The notes below the pieces were generated by a model. That model saw nothing but the letters and a program-made list of their open reading frames with translations, was not told where the DNA came from and did no database searches. Positions 35,776 to 47,200 of a stretch of DNA of 64,000 bases are shown here, piece by piece. Numbering within the stretch: the first letter of the stretch is position 1; each line of letters opens with the position of its first letter. Source of the DNA: Durusdinium trenchii. Its lineage: Eukaryota; Sar; Dinophyceae; Suessiales; Symbiodiniaceae. The translations under genes were made by a program, and so were the position numbers. The DNA lies in NCBI GenBank assembly GCA_963970005.1, contig CAXAMN010021284.1:644711-708710 (forward strand), in the 5' to 3' direction.

Positions 35776-36906
35776 CCATAAGAACCCCTAGTGTGACCAC
35801 ACTGTTTAGGGAAAATGTACCTCTCATGCGCGAGGTGGGACTAGCGTGTTTCTCCACACAAAAAAGTCAACTGCTGTGTGTGTGATGAATATAAGAGCCT
35901 TGGAGGATTTTGGACACATTGAAAGGATGTGAACATATTTGCACTTTGTGGGTCCATCATCAGATCTCTACAATGCTAGCTATTTCTGTGTTCGAGACAT
36001 CTATCCCCAGGCCATTGAGAGACATGCCACGGCCCGGCCCCAGTGAGATCCATATGGGATCGGATATTCCTTCCTGTCGATGATATCTATTATGTTCACT
36101 ATGAGCTGGGCTGGTGGTGACCGGTGATGGAGCTCCGAAAAGATATCCTTTCGGTGGGCCTGTTTAAAGACATGAGAGGATCTTCCATGCCCAAACCATC
36201 CATGTATGGAATCTCGGAATGTGGTTTTATGCATGGAGAGAGGTCCATGGATGGGTTATACATGGGGTCAATGCATCTACCGTCTACCTAATTAATATTC
36301 ACTAATAACTGTTGTGCAAAACGAGTGGTTTGGATTTGACCCGCACCAGGCACCACCGGTCATGGTGACTTGGGACGCAGACGTGGGAGATGGCACATGA
36401 AAATGGACACTGAGCAACACCTGCTACCCAGTGCTACTGCCCATAGCTCGACACCTGTGCCATACCTCCACACCTCTGCCACCCTTCCCCCAGTACCTCT
36501 GCCAGACCATCAAGAATAGCCAAAACGAGTGCCAAAACAATAATCTGCACTCAGACTAGGGCTGGAATGTTTGTCCCACCACGCAAAGGAAACACCACTG
36601 CCACAATTGAGACAAAAGAACTGCCACAACTTTGCCACCCCAATGTGCCACGGGAACCGTGCTATTTGCCACGATGTCTTTGGGCCCTCATTCACGTCGC
36701 TAAGCTACTAGCTGTGCCTGTGCGTGTGTGTATGCGCGTGTTTTGTTGTTCAGCAGGTATTTGCATTGGATGAAAAGGCTTTTCTGTGAATAGATTTGCT
36801 GTCGCCAGCATCCCGCAAGAGCATTCTGAGTATGCAGAAATATCAGTAAGTGCACTACCACTAAGATTACAATATAAAGCTGGAAGCCTCCACTGGAAGC
36901 CTCCAA

Positions 36907-37533
36907 GTGAACAATCTGGTTACACCAGTTGCCCAAATGCAATGGAATGTAGTGGATTATTTCGATTTGCTCAGCGATGGCGAGTTGTTTGCCGAAAGTG
37001 GCGATGGCTCAGCCAAAGCCAATGCCAATACAATGCTGGTCCCGTGTTCTGCAGTTGGTGATCTTGAGAATCCATCCAATCCAGGAACCAATTCTATTGA
37101 AGCTCAGCTTGGAGTGGTGAAACCTGAGCATGCATTATAGTTGAACTAGCTGGTGGCGCACCTAGAAGAACAACCGAATCGGCCCATCGTCCAAAAATCA
37201 ATTCCAAAGGAACCCCGCTGTTAATCGGCATGCATGACAGCTATCCATGGATTCGTGAAAAAGCTCCAGAAGCAAAAGGCTCGATCTGAGCAAGATGTGT
37301 TGGCCTTGATGTCCTCTTTGGATTGCCAAGCCAATGTTGGCAAATCAACATCATCCAAGATCCAAGTGCACCTTTTGCTTGGAAACGATGGTCTCTCTGG
37401 CCTGTCGATGTCCGGCTGTCGCAAAGGGCCACACACCATCGCCCAAAGGTGGTGCGATTTGTTGGCTGCTTCTTCTGGATCAGACAAGAGAAAGGGGAGG
37501 AGCAGCAAGCAGGAAGAAACAGCTAAGCAGTAG
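36907..37533 (+). CDS. Two coding-like segments of an unrecognised protein
   Basis: The segment to 37140 reads DYFDLLSDGELFAESGDGSA. The segment 37234-37533 reads FVKKLQKQKARSEQDVLALM, SSKIQVHLLLGND and ends in a basic tail (SDKRKGRSSKQEE). Both have protein-like composition and lie on the plus strand, but they are not in one frame and I could not fix a splice between them. They may be upstream exons of the gene at 38430. Confidence 0.3.
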
Positions 37534-37916
37534 CGCTTGAACGACCTGAGCACGTGGCATCTACCGCGCCTTGCGGTCACCGAGACGGGGCGGCAACAAG
37601 CCATTGGTCGTCTCGACATGTGATGCCGGAATGCCAAGCGATTGGTCGCTGCACTTGACAACAAGGTGTTCAGCTTTCTGTGTTTGTTCGTTTGTCCGGG
37701 ACAGCCCTTATTTGTTGTACAGCCTCACCAAGAAGGGATTTATATACAATACACGTTCAATACACCAACTCACCGTGTCCAAATGCAGCACCAGCACACC
37801 GTGTCCAAACTTGTGAAGCATCTGAACATCAGCACGTAGAACTTTGTAACAACTGCTGGCGTGTTCCGTGTTAGGGTTTGGCCGTGTGCATGTTCGGATG
37901 TAGCAGTGTGAATCAC

Positions 37917-38032
37917 TCAGCTGTGGCTGTGCGAGTGTTTGGTTTTGGCAGCGTGAGCGTTCAGCTGTGGCAGTGTGAGACTTCAGCTGTGGCAGAGTGA
38001 GAGTTCAGCTGTGGCAGTTCCAGTGTTTAAGC
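37917..38032. repeat. Minisatellite, about 22-bp period
   Basis: Five imperfect units of TTCAGCTGTGGCAGTGTGAG, with the first two more diverged (CTCAGCTGTGGCTGTGCGAG, TTTGGTTTTGGCAGCGTGAG). Non-coding. Confidence 0.85.
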
Positions 38033-38429
38033 TGTAATTATCATTGTAGGGGCACACCCAAACATGTATACCCTCAGTAAAACATGGTGCAAACACTTCC
38101 CAAGTGTAGACCGTTTCAGGGTGCCAAATTCGACATGACAACGGAAGAAGAGGGGAGCCGTGTTCCCAAATGGTGCTCGAATTCTAAAAAAGTGTTATAG
38201 TTTGCATCAAGAACGATACCATCACAAAACCATGGCATTGTGTGTTTCCGATATTGATAATGTTTCTGTGACTTTTGTCTTCATGAACTTGGAACGAACA
38301 TCACTTGAGTCATGTGTTTTTTGGGCTGGGCCGACATGACTCACATCAAACATGTTGCTTTCTTTTTCATCATCTCAGCCTCTATAATTCTAGACTCGCC
38401 CACCGAACCTCACCCTGATTCCAACCCAG

Positions 38430-41400
38430 AAACCTCGCCGACGCTGGCATCATCGCTCCGCAGCTCCGCGGCTCCGCGAGGAGCTTCACTCTGCTGCAGC
38501 TCCTTGAGGAGTTGATCCTCCCCGCCAGGTCGGTTGGACGGGACAACTCGCCGTCCAACGGTGGATATCTTCGCCCGGCTCCACCGGGTAAGACATGGTA
38601 AGACATCGTTTTTTTTTTTTTTTTTTTAAGGGGTTCACCGGGCGAAAAGAACAGGTCTGGTTTGGAAGCGGTTTCATATTAAGATATATATAATATGTTT
38701 CTTAATAAAATGTTTTTTTTGATAATAGGTGTTTTCTGGCTGCAGAAGAATGTCCAGTTAGAGAAACTGGTTACAGAATATGGGCACATCCAGCAAAAAC
38801 ATGTTTCAACATCCCGGCAATAATTATTCTGCATGTTTAATATGAGGGACTGACAAATTGGGGTTGAAACGTGCAGGTTCTACCAAAAAAGATGCATCAT
38901 CATCCTAAGCACGACTAAAGTAAAAAAAAACGCGCAGTCTTTACAGGCACGGGACAATCAGCAAATGACTGCATGATTGCAAAAGAACAACTTGATGAAC
39001 TTGAACAGACTTGTGGGGGGAATTCCTTATACTTATTTGTTTGTTTGGACCAACATGTTTCATCCAGATGAGTGAAACTTCCTCTTTGCTGTCTGCAGGT
39101 TGAAGCCTCTCGGGGTGTTCTTTCTGGATGCAGCTTGGACTGGGTAGATTGGGGGGTGTGCTCCTCAAATCCACCTGTCTCCACCACTCCGCACTCTGGG
39201 CTTTCGAGAAGTCCCGAGTGCGCGTCGTGTGTGACCGGATCCACATCTTCGGGATCCAAGGATTCCTGGGGTTGTTCAAGCACCAAGCAGTTTTCGTCGG
39301 TTGGGCGTTTTCGGAAGCCCCCACAGTTCCAGCTTGAACGGGTGGAAGGAAGGAACAAAAAGGGACCGTTGTAGGGGTTACACGTGAGCTGGGGGAAGGG
39401 ACAACATGTTTGTTTGTTTGTTGATGTGACCGTCTTCTTCCCCCTTTGGGAGGACTTTGCAAGTGTTTGTGGGATCTTGGAATCATGGGGAGGGAATATG
39501 GAATTGGTCTTGACATAGAATCCGGCCGCACACATCGTTACCAGGCAACAACCAAAGACCTTGAAATGCACAAAAACAAACTCTTCCGACAGTGCATCAA
39601 TAAAGAATCAGATAGCAACAATAGCACCAAACCTCTTTACCACTGCCTCCCTACGTGCTTAAAAGAGCTGTACCACACTGCCGCACGAATCGAGGTCCCG
39701 TGTTCTGCCTTTCTGAGGTGAACGCGGACCTGGCGGCACGCCGCGCTTTCCGCGCGCGCTTTGGTGAGGTGCCGGGGGTGGTGAGTTCGTCACATCCGCC
39801 CCTTGAGAAGATGCTTGACTTGTTTTTGCGAAGGAGTCCGAAGGAGTGTCTAAGAAGCGACCAACAAATTAAAAAGGGCCAGGCCGGCAGTTCGCACCGG
39901 GACCGGTGTGTTGTTGAAGTCATGAACTCACCGAGCGGACGACCGAAAAGGGAGGTGCTACAAAGGTCAAAGTGAAACGGGCGACCTCGGGTGCCATGAC
40001 CCACAGCCAAATGCCAAAGTCGATATATGTTTCTTGTTTTTGGAGGAGAGAAGCACTCTGCTGCACGCGATTTGTTTGGAGCCTTCATCTTGAACCAAAC
40101 ACACGGAATCTGGCAACCCCACCAGAATCGGCCCGTGTTTGCTCACCTTCCGTAGGAATCCAGACCTCTCTCCCATGGTTTTCATGGTTTGAGGGTTAAC
40201 ACGACAAGTGTTTAACCAGGGTCCGGAAATCACTCTCTTTACTTGCTCCCGAACCTCCTTTCGCAACATGCCCGCCCGCCTGCGCACTTGCGACATGCCA
40301 GCCCACATGTTTGGCGAAGCCGTTACAACATTTCATCTCTGACAGTGATCCTTTGCCAGGCTGACATGAGCGATTTGGACCAATGGCACGCACTGGAGGC
40401 AGCGCTCTCCAGTCAGAGCGGTACAAAGTGTGGAAGCCCGCCCTCTAGAGCCTTGGACTATTACATGGCGCTGTAGATGAATGTGATTGAATTTGTAAGT
40501 AAAAACACACCTTAACACACAGTTCCTGAAGATCGGTGCATGTGCATGTGTGTGTGCTGTTATTTGTTACACCATCCCACTATCTTGGGGGAGGGGTCGG
40601 CATGGTCGGATGCTCGTGTTCAACACGAAGATGGACAATTTTATCTTTTTTCTGGTGATGGTACTTAGTCCTGCTGTCTCAGACGTCCTGTCTCTTCAAG
40701 TCGAGACAGGACTAGAGACTTGTTTGTCATGTGAAGACAGGACTAGAAACAGAACAGAATCACTTTCTTTAGTCCTGTCTCAAGTGACTGCCATGTCACG
40801 TGACTGCCATGGCTCCGTGAGCAGTCACTCAACATGTTGAGACGTCTCGCCCGCCCTACCGCCATGGGACGCACGGAACGGCCACCCCGAAGGCCCGATC
40901 CGCGCAGGACCGAAGTCTTCGGTCGGGGACTGCCGGACGGCCTGCCTGCCTTCAAAACGGCCGTCGGGGTGGTTGAAAAGGCCCAAACACACGACTAAGG
41001 ATGGACTGCCATAGGACTGCCAATCAATTGACCCCTCTGGCACCACCCCAATGGGGCGGCATATATGGCAGTCCCATGGAGTGCCTGGGAGGGGTCAACT
41101 GATTGGCAGTCCTATGGCAGTCCCATGGAGTGTTTGGGAGATGACCATCGTATGTTCGTGGATCGGTGTTTATTGACACAAGGAGACCGACCCCTTAGCA
41201 CCGACCCGTCTACCCATTGAGGCCCATTGGGCCGATAGCTGTCTCCCGGACTTAAAGTACACACCTAAACCCCACAAAAATAGACCAATCTACCCATTTG
41301 AACACCCATTTCTTCGGGGGTCTCCCTGTTTGAAAAGCAACACAAACACACAAAACCACCTACACGGACCTCGTGGTTCCAACCGGACGGTCCCATCTCC

Positions 41401-43430
41401 GCCGGACCGGCAGGTCTCCGATCCAGACCTCTTCGGTCGCATGCACGGGCTCTTCTTGACGTGTGACCAAGGCGGGGAATGGTGGAACTGGCCGCACTGG
41501 CCATATGGAGCCATGCCAATGTGCCATATGACCTTGTTATGGTTTCTTATTTTTGTTTTATGTTTGCTTTCGGGTTTTGCGTGCTTGTTGGTTGTTGTTT
41601 TTGTGGTCAAAAAGGAGGGGGTGCAGTGGTTCTGGTCGTCGTTGCCATGGCTGCTATTATTGTGGTCCTTGTCATTGCTGTTGTTGTGGCAGTGGTTTGG
41701 TCATGATTGTTACCGGTTGCAGCAATTTTTGCTGCTGATGATATAGTTAAATATAACTATATATACACATTCCTGCTGAATCACAGAACTGACAGCTGAT
41801 CAATTGGTTTCTGAAATTGTTTTGAGCATCATGAACAATGTAGGGCCTTGTTGGGCAGAAACTTATCCCAAGGCTTAGAAGACCCCAACAAATATATTGA
41901 TCACCTTTGCCTGATGACCAAGAGAGGTTGAGAAGACCATTCGGACATATTAGAGCCCAATGTTGTGTTGGCATGTTCCATTGCTAAGCAGAGACTGCCT
42001 ACAGTCCCCTTACAGTAGATTGGATGTCCAGCAACAACAGTTTCTTGCGAACTCTGATGTGGCTGACATGGGGTCCTTACTGCCACTCAGGTACCATGGG
42101 GAAAGAGACCAGTTTTCGCAGCTTCGCACTTTTCAAGTTGCTTTCGGGGCCCTTCCAGGACCAGTTTGTATGAATGTTGCATGCGATAGTTGCATGGTTT
42201 GTAGATGTTTGTATTGCATTTGGCTACTGATTTACGCTGATGTTCTAAGTAGTTCACAACTGAGTGGCCCAGATCATCCCAGATCCTGAAAACCCCGATG
42301 TCCTCGACAACCAGGGCGCCTGGTCGATCATCCCAGGTCTGCCGTTGGAACCGCCCGCGAAGCGGAGACGTGATGCGGAAAGAAAGCAGCAGAGACGGCG
42401 AGTTGCACTCATTGAAAGAATCATATCATATCATATCATCCAAATTAGGTCAATGTCAATTAGCCATACATCGAGGGTTTGGTGTATGATTACCCTCCCA
42501 GCAACAAACATGGAAGTGGATGGCACCACCTGTTTGAGCAATCGGATTTCATGGTCATCTGAAATATCAGGGCCATGCCATCCACGTAACCATGCACAGG
42601 ATCTTGCGTCCATTTGAAATCGGTTGTTTTCCCCGCCCGACAGGATTAGGGAGTCCAGGGCCCAGCTGGGTGCCGAGGATGTAGACAGTTGATGAACAAC
42701 CTGCCCAGACATGGATTGTAAGACCTCTTCAATAGCGGGGTTTAGTGATCTGATCAAAGTCTACAGTTCAGTGTTTTCAGCTGAAGTTTAGGACATCCGA
42801 TCACCTCGGATGGTAGAACCGATTGGGACAAGAGTTCATCCTGGGTTAAAGTAGTAGTTTCTCCCAGCTTTGGAAGTAACCACATAGTTTCTACTTGAAT
42901 CCTTCAAAGGACTGTTTATTCAAGCTTGGCATGGTTGCCCTTTCAGAACAAAACAATGTCCTTCCTTCCACCAATCTCTTCAAAAGCCCCCATTCGCATC
43001 AATTCACCAGGTTCCAGTCGACATGGCTCCGTTCCTGAAAGGTTCGACTCGTTTTCCATAGTTTTCCTTGTTTCAATGCTGACAAAGGCATACAGTATCC
43101 GCAGTTGCTCTCAAACTTATCTCAATTCGACCTACAGGATCAGCCCAGAATTCAACCTACACGATCGGCAGAAGGAAGCAAGGAGTTGTTATCCATACCC
43201 AGGAAAAGTGTATAACCTTTAACCTCCTTTAACCTTATTTTGGGAGTGGTGTCCCCACTAAACAAGAACAGGTAGAAGCCAGGTTAACCTTTATGTTCCA
43301 GTGAAACTGAAAGAGTCCGCATCTTCTTTTGAAAGAAAACATGTTCTTCTTTGGGGGTGCCAACTTGAGGCTCCAAATTTGCCTCATGTGTTTGGACGAC
43401 GACGGGGTGCCAAACGACGCGAGGGCGTGT
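38430..43430 (+). CDS. Unrecognised multi-exon protein with a basic, NLS-like stretch
   Basis: Exons in phase: 38430-38577 (NLADAGIIAPQLRGS, FTLLQLLEELILPARSVGR), 39718-39768 (VNADLAARRAFRARFGE), 40360-40420 (ADMSDLDQWHALEAALSSQS), 42283-42397 (DPENPDVLDNQGAWSIIPGL, then PPAKRRRDAERKQQRR) and from 43370 (LQICLMCLDDDGVPNDARAC). Donors are GC, GT, GT, GC; acceptors AG then G, except AG then A at 42283. The first exon could instead end at a strong GTAAG site at 38588. The basic run PPAKRRRDAERKQQRR could be a nuclear localisation signal or RNA-binding patch. The closing CLMCLDD has a CxxC pair that might begin a zinc-binding fold, but too little is visible. Start and stop exons are not identified. 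Confidence 0.5.
38607..38629. repeat. Poly-T homopolymer
   Basis: An unbroken run of about 22 T just downstream of a candidate exon end. On the minus strand this would be a poly-A tract, as left by retroposition, but no target duplication is evident. Confidence 0.9.
40982..41139. mobile_element. MITE-1 composite or nested copy
   Basis: The outer arms (ACTGCCATAGGACTGCCAAT at the left, ATTGGCAGTCCTATGGCAGT at the right) are inverted repeats. Inside is a second, almost complete right end (GGCGGCATATATGGCAGTCC then CATGGAGTGCCTGGGA). The structure suggests one copy inserted into or recombined with another. Confidence 0.75.
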
Positions 43431-43866
43431 TTCGGCGACGCCACATAGTGACGGACATAGGCGTGTTGAACATGATATGTTTTCCAAAAAGCAAAACCAT
43501 GCACTTAGAACCTAATAATAAACCCTTTTCCTGTTGAAAATCCCCAAGAGTGGACAGTTTGGTGAACCTTGGATTCTCCAATCGAATGTTCCGCCACCCG
43601 GTTGGAAACCACGCTCGCCTCGTTCGGATCATGGTATATATTGGCTCAGCTCGGATGTAGAAGAACAGCTGAACGTAGAGACGGAGGGAGGCCGTTTGCC
43701 TTGTCAGGACTTTCGAGACTGATCCAACAAAACTTTGAGAGAGGGACCTGTATAAAGTGTTTCAAGAAGAAGGCAGAAGACTTGTTTTGTTTGTGCAAAA
43801 ATCAGGAGTCTGGAGTCTGGAGGCCACGTTCGCACTTTTCTTTGACTTGAAGTGTATATATATACA

Positions 43867-43960
43867 TATTTAACTATAGTCCCGGTAGTCCCCTACAAAA
43901 GATAGAAAAGTCGATCCCTACTGAACATGTTTCTATCTATAAAGAGGCACCGTTTGTTGG
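43867..43960. mobile_element. Short foldback element, family 4, second copy
   Basis: The left arm AGTCCCCTACAAAAGATAGAA is matched by TTTCTATCTATAAAGAGG at the right. Related to 15915-16012. It lies between the unrecognised gene and the uL24 start. Confidence 0.5.
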
Positions 43961-44194
43961 AGGATCCCAGGGTCGGTGTCAGTGCAGGCGGGGTGGAGAC
44001 AAGGTTCGATTAGCTGAGCTTGGTCGATACAGAGATCGGACCATGAGATGCGGGGAGAGATAGGACCAAATCACTGGAAAAGAAGGACGACCACTCAACC
44101 ACTCTCCTTCCAGCCAAGCAAGCAACAGCCAAGGAAAACAACCAACCACTCAAGCCAAGCAGGCCTCTCACTTCATCTCACTTGTTGTTTTTGA

Positions 44195-44230
44195 AAAGCC
44201 TCAGTGCTCAGTGACTCGGGTCTCCCCGCC
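44195..44230 (+). promoter_or_regulatory. Candidate spliced-leader acceptor and start context for uL24
   Basis: A T-rich tract (CTTGTTGTTTTTGAAAAG) is followed by AG at 44203-44204 and again at 44210-44211, then a GC-rich leader ending CCGCC just before the ATG at 44231. Dinoflagellate mRNAs receive a trans-spliced leader at such AG sites. Placement is inferred. Confidence 0.3.
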
Positions 44231-47200
44231 ATGTTTCGGTCCTTGGCGCGGTGTGCAGACTGGTTGAAGCCCCGCATCAAGGGGGGGCGTCAAACCGTTC
44301 TACCAGAGAGTGCGGGAGGTACCGAACGGGGGGGGAAGGATGGATTTCGGGTGGCCAGCTGTTGCTGATGGAATCCATGTGATTTCACAGGGAGAGTAAT
44401 GGTGGTTTCGGGTTTAGGGTATGGGAGTACTCTTTACTATCTACCCCTAGCTGATAAGGTTTGTATTGGCTCATGTTTACTGGCACGTTCACCCTCGCCT
44501 TTTGTTGCGTCGGTTGTGCTTGCATTTCCCGTTGGTCCAACTTTGAGAGACCCCAAGGGTTAGATGACTCCACCACGGAGTTCGACCGTATGTTGCCATG
44601 TACCGACCGGGTATACGAATGGGTGATCTGATCATCAAACTGCTCGTCCGGTCGCATGTCCTGTCGCCTGCGGATCGTTGGGTGATCGGGTCGTAGAAGA
44701 CATGTTCTCTCGAAGCTCAAACCTGGGGCAGGAAGGCAGGTCCACTTGTCCAGCAAATTCAGATCAGCCTGTTGTTTTTTTTTTTTTTGCGCCTTCGTGG
44801 CCCAGAGAGGTGGTGCCGGAAGAAGCTTCTTGGCTGCTGAGCTAGCATAGTTGAGATGCGGATGCGTGCTATAGAAATATAGGTCCTGGTCCTCCCCAAA
44901 TGGACAGATATGATGCCCACACATCCATTTTTGTTGAAGCAGAAGATATTGATCTCCCACATTTGCTGAATTGGTTCTGAAGTCATGCACGAAACGCTGC
45001 AAGTGACGCACAGCGGTCGCACAGCGCTGTGTCGCGACCTGCAGGAGCAGAAAGAGCACCGCTATAGACAGCCACTTGGATCGCTTTAGACAGTCCATTT
45101 GGAGCTGACATCTGGAGAACCGTTCTGGCTCGCAGTGGAGCCGGGGTATATATAGCTTGGATGAGAAGTCTCACCAGACTCGACTCGCAGATGTCGAGAG
45201 TTTGGAAGGTGTGATCATCTAAGTGTCTTTCTTTCCAGGCTGCATTTTGTGTGCCCATGAGCATACCAGACTTGCCTGTTTGTTTGCACACTTTCCACGA
45301 GGCCACTTAGCCTGGTTCCGTACTCCACGCCTGCTGGGGGAAAGGAAGTATTCCAACAACCTGTCTCTGGAGGAAAGGGACTCATACCTGGTTACCTAGA
45401 TCTTCCAACCATGCAACATGAAAACTAAAAGGCCGACATTTGTTGGCAGAGGAAAAGAGTCTTGAAAAGAGGGCCATGCCATCCATTTTCATCTTACTGT
45501 GTGGGAGGGTAAGCTGCCTATATGAATGATCAACTGTACTACCTTTGACCAACAGATGCAAAGAACATATTTTTCACCAAACCACGTGCTCACTTAGGGT
45601 GCCGTTCCTGCGCATCAGCAAAGACTACAGCAAGTGGCCTGCACCCAAGGAGCCATGGCATGCAAAAGGAACAAAGAAGTTTTCCTTTTCTTTTCCGTTG
45701 CACGGAAAAGCCTTTGTGAAAACACGTCCTCGGTCGCCATGACCCATCGACCGCTCATGGGCCGTTATTGGGATAAACGGTGGCCCGATGGCCTCCTAGC
45801 GATGGCCTCCAACCTAAGAGCGATGGCCTCTGTTCATGACCCATAGAAAAGGACCTTCCCATTTCTCCTGCAGCTGAGGGGCCACCCCACCGATCGTTGA
45901 TCTTCATCGGATGACATAGTTCATTCAGACTCTCCCCTGTTTGTTGAACCTTACCCCAGTTGAATCCCGTTCTAGACGAATTCAGTCGTTGGACACTGAT
46001 CACAAGATACAATAGTACTCCGTGAGTCGTGGAGCCAGGGTAACATGAAACATCATGAAGCTATAGACGTTGGACTTAGTGGGAGGAAGGACAAACAATT
46101 CTTCTTGAGTGGCTCCGCTAGATTCATTTTCAGGGGTCAACATGGGTCAACCAGGTGTTGATCATTTTTGATCCATACCTGTGTAGGCCTAAGGCTCCAT
46201 TTGTTGATCATTTCCATGTAGGCAAATATTCCCATCCCAGGGATGGTTAGGGATAGCCACATCAAGTTGTAAAACACCCGTGACATCCCGGCGAGGATTC
46301 GCATTCAACATGAAACTCCTAGACCGACTAGACCGAGCGCGTGTCACACGCACCGATCGCAACGCGCTTGCGCACCATTCCGAATACCATCCTCCACAAG
46401 AGTGAAGATATAGCAGATTATAGCAGTATACTGGCAAACAAAGTGACTGGAAACACTCGGGATCTTTGGGTACTTCAGGTCACTCTCGTGGAAGCCGAGT
46501 TCATCACCTCTTTTGCGGACAGTATAGTCATGCCAGCGGCCAGCGGCCATGCCATCCACTTCCGTGATTTGGGGGTATCATGGGTATCCCAGATGGACTC
46601 CCAGATGGTTGTTGTGGATCTTGACAACTGATTTGAGGATGGCAGAGACTGTGACAGAAGATTGGTCAAGCTGGACCTGGCCCAGGCATTCCGAGAACAC
46701 GGCCGTCGTATGTGGTTCGAAGCTGGACCTGTCGCTCGTTCGAAGACCTACCTGCACCCTCCTAGTATCTTGGAATATGAGTTCACGTTGCTGGGTCTGT
46801 CCGTTCTTACCTGCAACCGTCAGTAATTAAACTACTGTAATGATGACTATTTTTCAGAAAGGCCTTTGTGTTAACCATTTCAAATAGGATAGACCCAAAG
46901 TACACGATAGTACAGGAAAAAAATGATAAAAACGGGTCATGTGTCAGAGTATTGGGTACGTGTAAAGTCAATTCGGAAGACATCGGGAGACCTCCCAGAG
47001 GCGTTCCGACCCCCTGGAAGAAGGGACCGTTAGACGCCACAGCCGATCGGTTTCTTCGGTGGACTTTCCGGTTTCTGGGAGAGAAACATGGGGCACCCGC
47101 TGGGGTTCAGCAGTTCTTGTTTAAACGACTTCTTCACTTCTCGACACCTGGGCTCCACCTCCGGCCTGTCACCCGGACCACCGGCAAGCCACCGAGCCGA

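Noticed and set aside
41330-41746. 138-codon ORF with a hydrophobic C terminus
   Set aside because: The hydrophobic part comes from GTT/CTG-rich low-complexity DNA. A possible exon at about 41422 (VSDPDLFGRMHGLF) is not needed for the in-phase join of its neighbours.
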